A stretch of 64,000 bases of DNA. Origin: Notospermus geniculatus. Lineage: Eukaryota; Nemertea; Pilidiophora; Heteronemertea; Lineidae. Below are positions 24,001-36,000 of the stretch, piece by piece (within the stretch, counting starts at the first letter, position 1; every line of letters begins with the position of its first letter). The notes under the pieces are model-generated. The model was not told the origin of the DNA and ran no database searches. It saw only the letters and a list, made by a program, of their open reading frames with translations. The stretch spans positions 139,856-203,855 of the forward strand of contig NMRB01001292.1 of the NCBI GenBank assembly GCA_002633025.1. The letters are read 5' to 3'. A program made the translations under genes and the position numbers.

Positions 24001-27000
24001 GTGCTTAATGCTGGTTTTTACCCAGTGGCTTAGTGTGTTTGTGACATGGCCTAAAAAGAAAAGTCCCATGATTTTACTCCAGCAAAGTTCCAGTCGTTTT
24101 AATTCCTTGATCCAAGATGCTTGTGTGTGGCTTCATTTAGTCTGATGCAGTTTTGTGTTAAAGCTNCCCCCCCCCCCCCAAAAGAAGTGTCATTAAATAT
24201 CATTAATAGTAGGAAAATGACATTGGATATCCAAGGAGAAGTTTGAGCATGCAGAGGTGGTTGAGGATTCCAATAAGGCCAAAAAGTAGCTGTAATTTCA
24301 GTGATTTCATCACGGTTTATAAAGTGGGTCTGGTTCCAGGACAAATTTTGCTTGTTTTGATGTGTAAAAAAGTATGAAGCAGGAAAAAAAGAAATTAGTG
24401 GTAAAACATTTTTGGAAGGTTGTAATTGCAGCTACTTTTAGACTTTGGACTTGAAATGGGATTTAGTGGTGCATGCAAGACTGACTTGGGAATGGGATCA
24501 TTGCTATGTGTGGGATATTTTCTGTAACGCCCCCTCAATACAGTCAAATTTTTCATACAATATTTTGGAAATTCTTATTTAGGGCCTATGGGACTAATGT
24601 ATTGACACATAACTAACCCTTTATTCAGCAAATTCAGAAATTTTATGAAAAATTGCCTTAAAAGTCGTAATTTTGTGTAACATTAACACTCAAATTTAAC
24701 ACCTCAAAGGAGAATTCACTTGTCTGCAGTTGTTGAGACGCAACATGCAAGAATCGTTCCGGGTTGAGTTCAGCAGCACGCCTCAACTAAGCTGGTGTAA
24801 AAAGGGCTAAGAATCTTGTACTTACTAACCTTGTCAATTTTGGTTTTACCATAAAACTGTAGAACTCAAAATTATTGTTCAGGACACCTGTCAAGAATTA
24901 CACTCTGCGTCAGTGGTACTTGTAGACAGTCAGGTGTGATGGATGGTGTAATGGGGAACTTTTCTGCCGTCGGTGGCCGTAAGAGGCTGCCTGTTACCGG
25001 TCCTAGAACGTCGCAAAATTTGGCGTCAAGTGCGTGAGCCACGGCGCCCACGTCATTATGGACGACGTTGTGGCATGCATTTGTGCCCTGTGACGTCAAA
25101 TTTCATGACGTTCTGGGACCGGTAACTCGTAGCGTCCTCTGACGGCTCCAAAGTTCCTCATTGTGCGTTATGTGGTTTTCTGGTCACCTTGAGTGACAAA
25201 GTTAAACAAACGTAAAAATCTCTGAGTGAAATGGAAAAAGTGTCAACAGTTACATGTGGCTTCAATGCCAAATATACATGTAGATGAGTTTCAATAGCAG
25301 CCATCTTGCCAAAATTAGGTCATCGTCATGGAAATTCCCTGACTAGGGGATGGGAGAACCAATCCACTGTCACTCAGAAAGTTCCCACGGTGATGACCTA
25401 ATTTTGGCAAAGTGGTTGCTAGCGAAACTCATCTCTTTGCTGGTTCATCTTTGAACAATTTGAATATTTATTTTCCAGGCACTTGCACGACGATCGTAAA
25501 ACCACAGCCAACATCATGAAGAACATCTCCTCTGCTGCCAGCCTGACACGAGTTCTCGGCTCCAGCAACAGTTTGAAGGAAAAGGATACGAAACCGCCGT
25601 CGGGAAACGGTTCTGATGACAACGTTATCTCTTTCACGAAGACCGATGATCTTCGGGTTGATATTGATAATAACACAGTAAGTGCGGAAGTATGTACCAA
25701 AGTTTTACTGCTTTTTACAAAAGGTGCGCAATGCTTTGTGTGATGTGACAGGTCGCCAATGCTTTGTTGCTGCTTTTAGTCTTCGAGTATTGCAAATATG
25801 ATATTGTATAGATATTGTATGATAATAGGGAGGTTAAGATAACGTTCCGACTCCGACTCCAGAGGACTCTTTTTTTGGGAACTACGTCATCACATACAAC
25901 GGGGTTTTCCAAAGCAATGGTGTTTACTCATTCACAAGAACGAATAGAACCCGCCTGGGTGGTAAATTTATCTCTGACTTGAAAAATCCGAATTTAGCAC
26001 CTCGGAGTGGGAGTCGGAGTCGGACCAGATCTTAACCTCTCTAATAGCTACGGTTACACGTGTTGAAAATACCCATGTTTTCCATACCCGTGTCAAGCCC
26101 GTGTGTATGAAAAGCCCGGCGAGAGGTCACACTACTACATTGTAGTTAAGTAGCCTGGCGACAGGTGCGCTGCATGCATTGACTCTTCGGTCATTTCTGT
26201 ATTGGCAAACATTGTTGGAGGCACGAAAACGACGTCATTTAATGGCGGCGCCATCTGTAGCCATGCTAAGAACTAATGAAAATGCGGGGATTTCGAAAAG
26301 CATGGCGAGCTTGCCGTGTTTCAAAAACCTGTTTTTTTCAGACAAGGGTTTCTTGAAGCGCGGCAATTCATAGGTGTGGCCGCAGAAAAACCCGGGGATT
26401 TTATGTAGTGTAACCACAGCTAATGTGTTGAGGGGTGTTGAAACTGATATCACTCTTCTCCTGAAAATGCCCATTTCAATAAGGATAAGACATGCCAGTA
26501 TAAACGAAAGCATGTCAAGAGCTGTTAAGGCCATTTCCTCTGGTTAATAACATGGGAAATAAGGATAAGACATGCCAGTATAAACGAAAGCATGTCAAGA
26601 GCTGTTAAGGCCATTTCCTCTGGTTAATATATCTATTTCCCATGCTGGGAAATAAGGATAAGACATGCCGGTATAAACGAAAGCATGTTGTTGTCAAGAG
26701 CTGTTAAGGCCATTTCCTCTGGTTAATATTTCCCATGTTGGGAAATAAGGATAAGACATGCCAGTATAAACGAAAGCATGTCAAGAGCTGTTGGCTGTTT
26801 CCTCTACAGTGAATTTTGCCGCAGTTTGTGGTGAGAGTAGCGGTTTTTGCAGGTATTGGGATAATCAACAGGCCATGTAGTGTTAAACCATCAAAGGATT
26901 ATCCAAAACCCTGTGTAAACCGCACTGCTTGCCGCAAACCAAGGCAGAATTCGCTGTAGTGGAAATGGGGCCTTTAGGCTAAGAATCCATTCCTGCAATT

Positions 27001-30000
27001 TTCGAGCAGTGCGATGCCGCATCATTTGTCCATGACCAACGCCGTGGAAACAAACAATACTTTCGAACATTTTCCGCTCGTAAATCGCATGAATTGACAG
27101 TCAGCCTTAGTGTTCTGATCTGGCAGCACCAGGATGAAGCAAAGGCCTAGTGAGTTTTACTGCGGGAATGTACAAAGGCCCCGTTGCCAAACCTTGTGCA
27201 ACTTCCAAACACCCAGCTTGCATGCATATCCTATTAAACCCCTTATTGGCATTTCCTGTTTATATTGTACAGTTATGTTAATAACGTTAACTGCTTTCAT
27301 ACATTATCTTTTACCTTGTTCAGGAGGAAACCCCCGTGACGTTGGAGGTTCCGAAATTACGCCGTTCAGATAGCATGATACGACGACAACATGACATTAT
27401 GAAAAAAATACCCACTGGTGCTGAGATGACGACTGTATTAGTTGGTGCTGTGGAGTTTCTGGACAAACCCGTCATGGCGTTTATACGTCTAGCCGAAGGA
27501 CAGTATTTGGGAAACCTGACAGAGGTGCCGCTACCTGTTCGGTTTATGTTTGTTCTTCTCGGGCCTGAGCACAGTGGCTTGGACTATCACGAGATGGGTC
27601 GTTCAGTTTCTACGCTTATGTCCAATAAGGTATGTACAGAATTGATGAGTACTTCCTTCATTTCTAACGTGATCGTGAAGGTTCATTGCTGTCGTCAGCA
27701 TTATGTGTGCCTCTTTCCTCAAATTTAATGTTCAGGGTCCATATTCATTAACATACAGAAGTCAAAGTGTGGCAGTTGTCTTTTGTGTTGAACAAAGGAT
27801 AAGTGTCACACATAGGGAGCCACGGTGGTGTAGTGGTTCGGGCCTCCGACTAGCGGTCAGAGGATCCCGGGTTCGAAACCCGCTGCTGGCGTGAGACTTT
27901 GGGCAAGTCTCTTTGCCTTACTGGCCTCTCTCCACCCAGGTGTATAAATGGGTACCGGTCGGAAACGCTCGGATTGTAGCGCTGAATGAGCAGCTCATCT
28001 GAGTTCTACTGAAAGGTTTCAGGATAGACTGGGGTTAAAGTGTGAAGTCGGATGACACCTCTACCGTTGTTGATATCAGACTATAAACCCAAACTTTAAC
28101 TTTAACTTTAACATAGACTCACACTTAGGCCCGTATTCTAGAAGCGTCTAGAACTCTAAGGTCCACTTTAAGCTTTTGTGTTCTGCCCTGAAAACAATAG
28201 CTAAAGGTAAACCTCAGAGTTGAGGAAGCTTCTAGAATATCGCCCTTAGACTTGAGTAGTTTTATCAATATGGGCCAAGGATAAGTACATGTACATGTAC
28301 ATGTATCACACTTTGACATAAGTATATTTATAAATGTTGACCCAGGACTTCCAAAAGACTGACGATCTTCAACTCAACATCTGTAACACGATGTGAATTT
28401 TCTCTCCACAAATTTGGGTAAAACGGCCCTCAAAATCCCCCCCCCAAAAACCCAGCTCCATTCTAAAATTTGGACAGTCTCCCACAGGGAGGTAGGTATG
28501 GCCCTCTCACTGAAGTACTTGAAATGTGGTTGCCTTCATTGGGTCATATGAATAAAGGCTAGCAAATGCTTTTACTTCAGATTTGTACAGCATTGCCTGG
28601 TGCATTTGTATTGCAAAATTCAAGTAAAAGCATTTACTAGTCTTTAATCATATGACCATCCCTTGTGATATATTTTCCTCTGTCTGCCTCCAGATGTTCC
28701 ATGACACTGCTTACAAAGCAGATCGACGCAACGATCTCCTGACAGCAATCAACGTATTTCTTGACGACTCCATTGTGCTGCCCCCTGGTGAGTGGGACAG
28801 GGACACGTTGCTTCCGATCACGCAGAAGAGCCAAGAAGTACGCCAGCGTCGGAAAAGGAAACAGAGGGAACTGGAGAAGAAGAAGGAAGCCGCAGATAAA
28901 GCAGAACAAGGTAAACAAACTACTCAAATCTTGGATATAATCAGTCAGGTTATCTTCCCAAACAAAAGGTTTAGGCCCGTATTTTAGAATGCTCTTCAAC
29001 GTAAAGGAGTTTCTCAAGGCTATTGTTCTCCTGTTGAGAACAATAGCCTTGAGAAACTCCTTTACATTGAGGAGCATTCTAAAATAGCGGCCTTAGTTGA
29101 TGCCTTTGTAGTCAAATAAAACGAGTGACTTAACCCTAGCGAACATTGCACTTGCGACTGGATACAACTTGTCGCCACTGAACTACCTGGCCACTGAGAG
29201 GAACTAGCTGAAACTGGAGGCAACTGATCAGTCACCAGAAACGGTTGATGTTCGCATCCTTGCGACTCTCTGGAACTCAGGATTGCCAGTTGCGATGAGT
29301 TGCACACGTTCAACTTTATAATGACTAGTTGTATCCACTTCCGTTCAGTCGCGGCGATGTACGCTGGCTTGCGACTAATCCGTGCCAGTTTTCTGAACGA
29401 AATCGAGTCTCAACGCACCAGATGTTACATGAGTTGCTGTCAGACCCATTCATAAGATGTAGATTTTCATGAAAAAATTATGGCCTGTATTAGCGAAAAC
29501 GACATTAATACTCCGCACATTTTTATTAATCCGAATAAAAGGAGTTTACGGTTGGTGCGATTCAGTTGGTTCGGCATGTAAGTAGCGTTTTGTCGACTGA
29601 GTTTGCAGGACTAGGCTCTATGTAGGCATTCTTTTAACATACCACTCCTCATAGCAACCAAGCTTTCCTGTACCGTATTTCAGATACCGTGGTTGAGAAT
29701 ATATGGCAAAATTTTCAAGGTTTTGGGTCTTTCTTTTTTGTTATCACAAACATTTTCTTGAGATACGACTTTCCTTGGTTCTTATCTATACTTGCTTATT
29801 TCAAATTCTGATTTATTTTTTTAAGATTTATTTTCTTACTTGGCTGTTATCATAAAAAAATAATAAGAAATATAAGAATGCCTATATCTGTTGTCAGCAG
29901 TGCGAGTTTCCTGATGAGTGCAGTCATGCTTTTAATGCTGCCATGCGAGTTGCAAAGCATGCCTTTAATAAAAAAGTGCACAGATGCAGGTCCCCATCAC

Positions 30001-33000
30001 CCTTTGCCATATTTCCGTATTTGATTCCTATTTCGTCCCTTGACCACTTTGCCTGGTTCCCATTTTGTCACTGGTCGTTTCCCATATTTGGAAAGGTAAA
30101 ATAGGGAAAGAATATGAAATAGAAATCGGGTTTCTAAGGTGAAAGACATTGCTTCCTACCAGAATCGAACCCACGGACCCTCGCATAAGGCATCAATCGC
30201 CAGCAATAGGGAAAGCCAGTAAAATAGGGAAAGAGGGCAAAGTGGGAAAAGCGCAATATGGCAAATGGTAATTGGTGAAATTGGAAAGGTAAAATAGGGA
30301 AAGAGGGCAAAATGGGAAGAGGGAAAATGGGATAAGTACAGTATGGCAAATGGTAATTGGCAAAATGGGAAAATGGCAATGTAGGAAACAGTGCAATATG
30401 GCAAATGGTAATTGGCAAATGGGAATATGGCAAAGTGGGAGAAGTGCAATATTGCAAATGGTAATTGGCAAACTGGGAAGAGTGCAGTATGGCAAATAGT
30501 ATTGGCAAAGTACCGGTAGATGGAAGTGGCAAAAGTGCAATGTGACGTAGTATAATATGGTGGATGGGCAAATATTGTGAACAATTTTAGGAGAATTTGG
30601 AACAAGCCTGCTTATGCACAACTACAGAATATATATGATGCTTGTCTCTGGTCGATGTTTTTGAACCTTGAAGTGTGGTCATGTATGAAAATGGCTGTCA
30701 TTGGCATATCAGTAGTGTGTTATGCATTGAGGCAGTGAAAAATATACTGAGCTGTGATGTACAAAATTGGTGTGTGATACTAGACTGAAGAATATGCTGT
30801 GCATGGACGTAGTCTGCAGTGGCTGCCATGCTGTAAAAAGGTCTGCCTACGATTTTGGAAGTAGTGTGTAAGCTTGTGGTGGTCCGGTTTGGTGTATAGA
30901 TGTTCCTTTACAAGGCATGTCATTTACTTTTAGCGGGACTGAATTGATTTTGGTTCCCTGGGGCTCACAAAGTGATTCTTTGTCGTGCTGGCCATAGCTG
31001 CCCTCTGGGTATAGGATCCCAGATCTAGTACCGGTATCTCAGGTGCATTGAACAGGAAGCGTAATTGATTATGTAAATGAATGCTGAGCCAAGAAGTACT
31101 TTTCCATTTAGTTAGCTTGCTTTATTTCAAGGGTCAGGGCCCATAATTATGCTTTATTTCAAGGTTTAGGGCCCATGCTTATTTCAAGGGTCAGGGCCCA
31201 TATGCTTTATTTCAAGGGTCAGGGCCCATGTTCATAAAACTACTTAAGGTGTGACACTAATCCTTTATTTAACAAAAAAGTATTTACTTAAGTAGTTGAC
31301 ACCTAATACATTATCCTCTTTTCATTGTTCATTTACAAAAAGGTTTTATCAGCTTCTTTTCATTATTTACATTATTTTTTCGTTCACTTTTTGTTTTCCT
31401 TTTGTTTTGACTGTCGAAACTGTGACAATTGCCATGTCCCATGTCTTCAGACAGATGTTGATATCTTGTACTCGTGTAAAGTATGATTCACCCTAACTTC
31501 AACATGGGCAAAGTGCCAAGCTTGGAAATGTACAGAGGTCAGTGGTAAATAATCAAGTCGCAGTTACCTACTAATGATGTTGGGGTAACTTGGTTTACTT
31601 TCCATGAGCCTGTAGCAAATCCAAGGTTTGCTCAGTCAACTGGTAAATACTGTGGCTTGTGGTTTAATCATTGTGTTCACTTGTGGTGTCTGTTGCACAG
31701 ACCTGGCACTTTGCCCATGTTGAAGTTAGGGTGAATCATACTTTAGGCCTACTACCAGTCATTTCCACGAAGTCGCATATATTTAAAAGCAGTTTCATGT
31801 CATACAAATGATTGTGGATAACAGTTTCCTTGCCTTTTATGAATTCAGTATGATTCAATAAACACGTCTGTCAGTCAGGAAACAGATTTCTTGTTCATGC
31901 AATAAAAATTTAAAAAATGTACATGTACTTGTTCTTTTGAAAATATCAAGGGCGGTATACAAAAAGGGTGTTTAAGACTTAGACGTGTGTAACTTTGTCA
32001 AATGCATGGTGGAAATGTGTGCATTTAGTGAAGTTACACGCGTCTAAGTCTTAAACACCCTTTTTGAATACGGCCCCAAGTCTTTCCTCTATGTAGACAA
32101 AATGAGGTACATGTATGTAGTCTTTTACAAAATTTAAGCACACAATCATAATTCTTGTTTAGGAAATTATTCAGAATCTTTCACTCTACTTTTCTTTGTT
32201 TCAGCATCCCTCCTCCAAGCTGAGAAAGACGAAGTCGTAGAAATTGATCCTTTACGACGTACGAAGCGCATGTTCGGGGGTCTCATAACTGACGTCAAGC
32301 TCCGTTACCCGTTCTACCTCAGTGACATCAAAGATGGCTTGAATAGTCAATGCCTGGCTGCATTTATTTTTATATACTTTGCGTGTTTGGCTCCTGCCAT
32401 CACCTTTGGCGGTCTTCTGGGTGAGCATTGGAATTTTTTTTGGTCCATGAAAGAGGAGCGTCTAGCTCGCACTGGGGCCCTAACATGCCTAAGGCCAAAA
32501 AAAAATATTGTCTGTTTCTTGTCCAGCAACTCAGCGAAAATTGATGCGGGCATGCGAATTTTTTTTTATTTTCAAATAATTTTTTTTCCCGTTTTCTTCA
32601 TGGATGGGGGAAATACCACCAGCAAACTATCTCTCTACATGTTTAAAGCACAGATTTCATGAAAAATAAAGATGATTTCAAGTGATGAAACATTTCTTTG
32701 CATTGTATAGCAGGCGCTGCGTAAGCAAAGTGGGAAAATTTGAAATTGGTGGAAAAAAATTTCGATGCAGAGGGTCTGGGAATGACGCGGGCGCGGACAA
32801 GAAACAAATACTTTATTTTTTTGGCCTAATGGGTCCCCGCAAAACAAAAGGAGGCGCTGACCATCAACCAGGTTAAAACAACAGTGCATCTTGCGGTTGT
32901 TTGACGTCATCAGACGTCGTGCGTCATTGTGACGTTACGAAAATTACCATCATTTGAGAGAACTGTTTAAAGGAGCTCGACGTCCAAGTTGTAAACAAAC

Positions 33001-36000
33001 TGGTTTGTTTACAAACAGTGGTCAGCAAACTAGTTTTATTCCTTCGTGAAGGTGGCAGCACCAGTAGCGCCCCGTGATCGTTAGACTGGTGCCCGGTCCA
33101 ATGCAACTCACTCAACCACTCACTGGTTCTCTATCCACGCTGTGCTGCCACCTATTATCGGTGATATGTACTGAAGTGAATATGTAGTCTCGCGCAGCCA
33201 ACCATTTCGTTCCGCAGGTACTGCGACACAAACGTTGGATCCTCAGATTCGGCTGGGTGACCGAGACTAGTGAATATCGTGTTTACAACTTGGACGTCCA
33301 GCTCCTTTAAGTACTCGGACAAATTTGACTGTTTGAGAAAGCTGAAGTGAAGTGAAGTGGCAAAAATGCCTACTAAAATGTGTACAGTATATTAATTTAC
33401 TTAGTAAACTTTCTTTCCCCTTCAGGTGAGAAGACCAATGGATGGATGGGTGTTGGCGAGATGTTTGTGGGTGTTTGTGCGTGTGGCCTCATATTCACGT
33501 TTCTGTCTGGACAACCGCTTCTTATTATTGGCCATACTGGACCTCTGTTAGTGTTTGAGGAGGCCATGTATGCGGTAGGTATTCTAGTGACGGTTTGAAT
33601 GAAAGATCAAACCGTATGATGAACATTTCTAGGTACTGTTCTTAGGCAATGCAGCGGTATGTTCAGGTGCCTCTAAAGGCCTGTCTACAGCATCAACATT
33701 TCAAAAACATGTCTAAAAATATTGAATTGCAGCAAATCTGCAACACCCTTTGTTTGAGGTTGTTGCACATTGTGGACCATCTGGTTTTCACCAGTCTATC
33801 TGTCCTGACGGTCATCTAGCCTGGTTCGAATCCACCATATTTCCCGCTTCTGAGGTGGTGACAGCCTCAGCCAATCATCGGGGCGCGAAGGAAAATCGAC
33901 GCGCCAATCAAAATCCGTGTTACAAATTCGAGCGTAAAGAGCAAAGAAAGTGTCCAACGGTGATTTGTTTCGCAAGTTCTGATTGCTCGGAGGAGGGGTC
34001 AAGTAGGGGTTAGGTTCATTAATAATTTATGCATTAACGGAAAAGATGACACGATTCGGACAAGGCTAATGACGGAGTTCATACGGAGTCGATAGCCTTG
34101 TTTGGACAAGATGATTGTGGACAGGACTTCCAACAGTTCAAAACACGTTTTGAAAATGTTTTACAAAACTATGGGCAGTCGTCTGTGTCGTTGGTCTCGG
34201 CGCAAGGAAACCAACAAGGAAACGCTTTCCCTCAGTGCTGGCGGTGTTGCCTTATGTGGAGACGTGGCATCTTGACTAATCAAGGCCTTCGGTCACTCCG
34301 CCCTTCGAACTATGCTCCCTTCACCCTTGACGACCACCGTTTGTCATCCTGCTCGCAGACAGGTCGTTCCATGGACCGCACACTCCCCCACCACTGTCAA
34401 TGATAAATGCGTGTAATCCAATGTTTTGTGAATAAAACATGCATTAACGTATTACATGTAGATTATTCTTTATTTTGAGATTTTCATCAATCCAAACCTC
34501 ACAATTTTCCTATCTTCGTCATAAACCGCGCTTCCAGTAATGTTTGGCTGCCACGCTCATGGGCGGCAAATGCGAGCGATAAATGCTACGGTGGTCGGCA
34601 AGGGTGGATGGAGCGATAGTAGGAGTGACAGGAAGCCTTGGTTGGGCAAGATGAGACGTGGGTTCGAATCCAGGTACTGTGAAGTGACCAGCACAGCAAA
34701 CCTATGATTTCCATCCATGGGGCAGTTTACTTGGCCCAAAAATCACAGGAATTTGCCAAAAATTCGCCTTCTGATCGTGGCGATTTTTCAGGGATTTATG
34801 GTGAATTTCTGGCAATTTTTGTGTGATTAATTTGCTCAGCTCCCTAACCATTCATACATATCATCTCTTTCAGATTTGTATGAGCAACAACCTGAGCTAC
34901 ATGCCAATGCGTGCCTGGATTGGTATTTGGATGACGATCATTACCATCGTAGTTGTTATGTTAGAGGGCAGTTTTCTTGTTCGCTTTGTGACCAGTTTTA
35001 CAGAGGAGGTGTTTGCAACCCTCATTTCTCTGATCTTTATATACGAAGTATTTAGAAAGCTATTTGTGGTGAGTATACTGTACAGATCACAAGTGACATA
35101 GCAACAGCCTTGCATAAGTTACACGTACAGTACAGGTCACAATTGACATCCATACGGCTTCCCGTAAGTTACTCGTAAGTTACGCGTAACTCACGGCTTT
35201 GGTTTCGCGTAAGTCGCCAAAATCGCGTAACTCGCCTCGTAAATCACTGCGTAGCTAGCGAAATTCGCGTAACTCACCGCGAAACTCACCTCGTAAGTTA
35301 CGTGTATCATAGCTCATGAGTTATTGCGTAAATTACGCGTAACTTACGTGAATTTAGGGATGTCAATTGTGACCTGTACTGTAACTTGCACTGTTATTAC
35401 GTGTAAGTTATGCGTAGGTTATGTCTTGAATCTTGTGACGTTCTGGGACCACTTTCAGGCGGCCTCTAACGGCATTAAAGTCTCCCATTGGCTACAACTG
35501 GCTAAAGTATGATTTACCCTAACTTCAACATGGGCAAAGTGCCAAACTTGGAAATGTGCACAAGTCAGTGGTAAATAATCCATGTCACAGTTACCTAATG
35601 ATGTTAGGGTCACTTGAACAGCCTGTAGAGAACACTCCAAGGTTGTGCTCAGTCAACTGGTAAATATTGTGGTTTGTGGTTTAATCATTGTGTTCACTTT
35701 ATGGTGTCTGTTGCATAGGCCTCGCACTTTGCCAGGGTGAATCGTACTTTACAAAATGCGTAAGCTTAAAGCCCCTGTAACATATCCACTCCAGGGCCCA
35801 TACAGCGAGTAAAAACAGACAGATTGCCCCTTATTCCCGGGGAATGAAAACCGTAGAAATGAAAATGAACATGAAAATGAAAATGAAAATNNNNNNNNNN
35901 NNNNNNNNNNNNNNNNNNNNNNNNNNNNNNNNNNNNNNNNNNNNNNNNNNNNNNNNNNNNNNNNNNNNNNNNNNNNNNNNNNNNNNNNNNNNNNNNNNNN

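Larger units (their letters stand above)
22932..25478 (+). other. Intron part with little recognised structure
   Basis: A GGGCCC-ended foldback lies at 23088-23183 and a CATCTTGCCAAAATTAGG element at 25285-25434. A single N follows a poly-C run at 24166. Between 24900 and 25140 there is an imperfect inverted repeat (GTTACCGGTCCTAGAACGTC, then GACGTTCTGGGACCGGTAAC). No exon was supported. Confidence 0.5.
27737..28270. mobile_element. Foldback element split by a SINE and a second foldback (nested)
   Basis: The outer element starts GGTCCATATTCATTAACATA and ends GAGTAGTTTTATCAATATGG (CATATTCATAAA family). Inside lie a SINE-A (27815-28112) and a GGCCCGTATTCTAGAAGC hairpin (28129-28245). The hairpin has a TTAG copy on each side. 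Confidence 0.8.
29460..32204 (+). other. Intron part, AT-rich and repeat-rich, no exon seen
   Basis: Holds a simple array at 30190-30545, short GGGTCAGGGCCCAT repeats at 31125-31240, a foldback copy at 31477-31745 and another at 31951-32075. The 29,460-30,100 and 30,600-31,100 parts show no recognised structure. Confidence 0.5.

Noticed and set aside
27815-27895. tRNA gene
   Set aside because: It has A- and B-box-like words but no closing acceptor stem, and a SINE body and tail follow. The same head occurs in another copy at 1474-1738.
30145-30190. tRNA-like B box on the minus strand (GGGTTCGATTCTGG)
   Set aside because: No A box at the right distance and no stems. Left unannotated.
30134-30621. 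Three overlapping minus-strand open frames of 142-149 codons
   Set aside because: They read the periodic GCAAATGGTAATTGGCAAA repeat. All three frames stay open together with repeated FANYHLPYC-like peptides, which is a property of the repeat.
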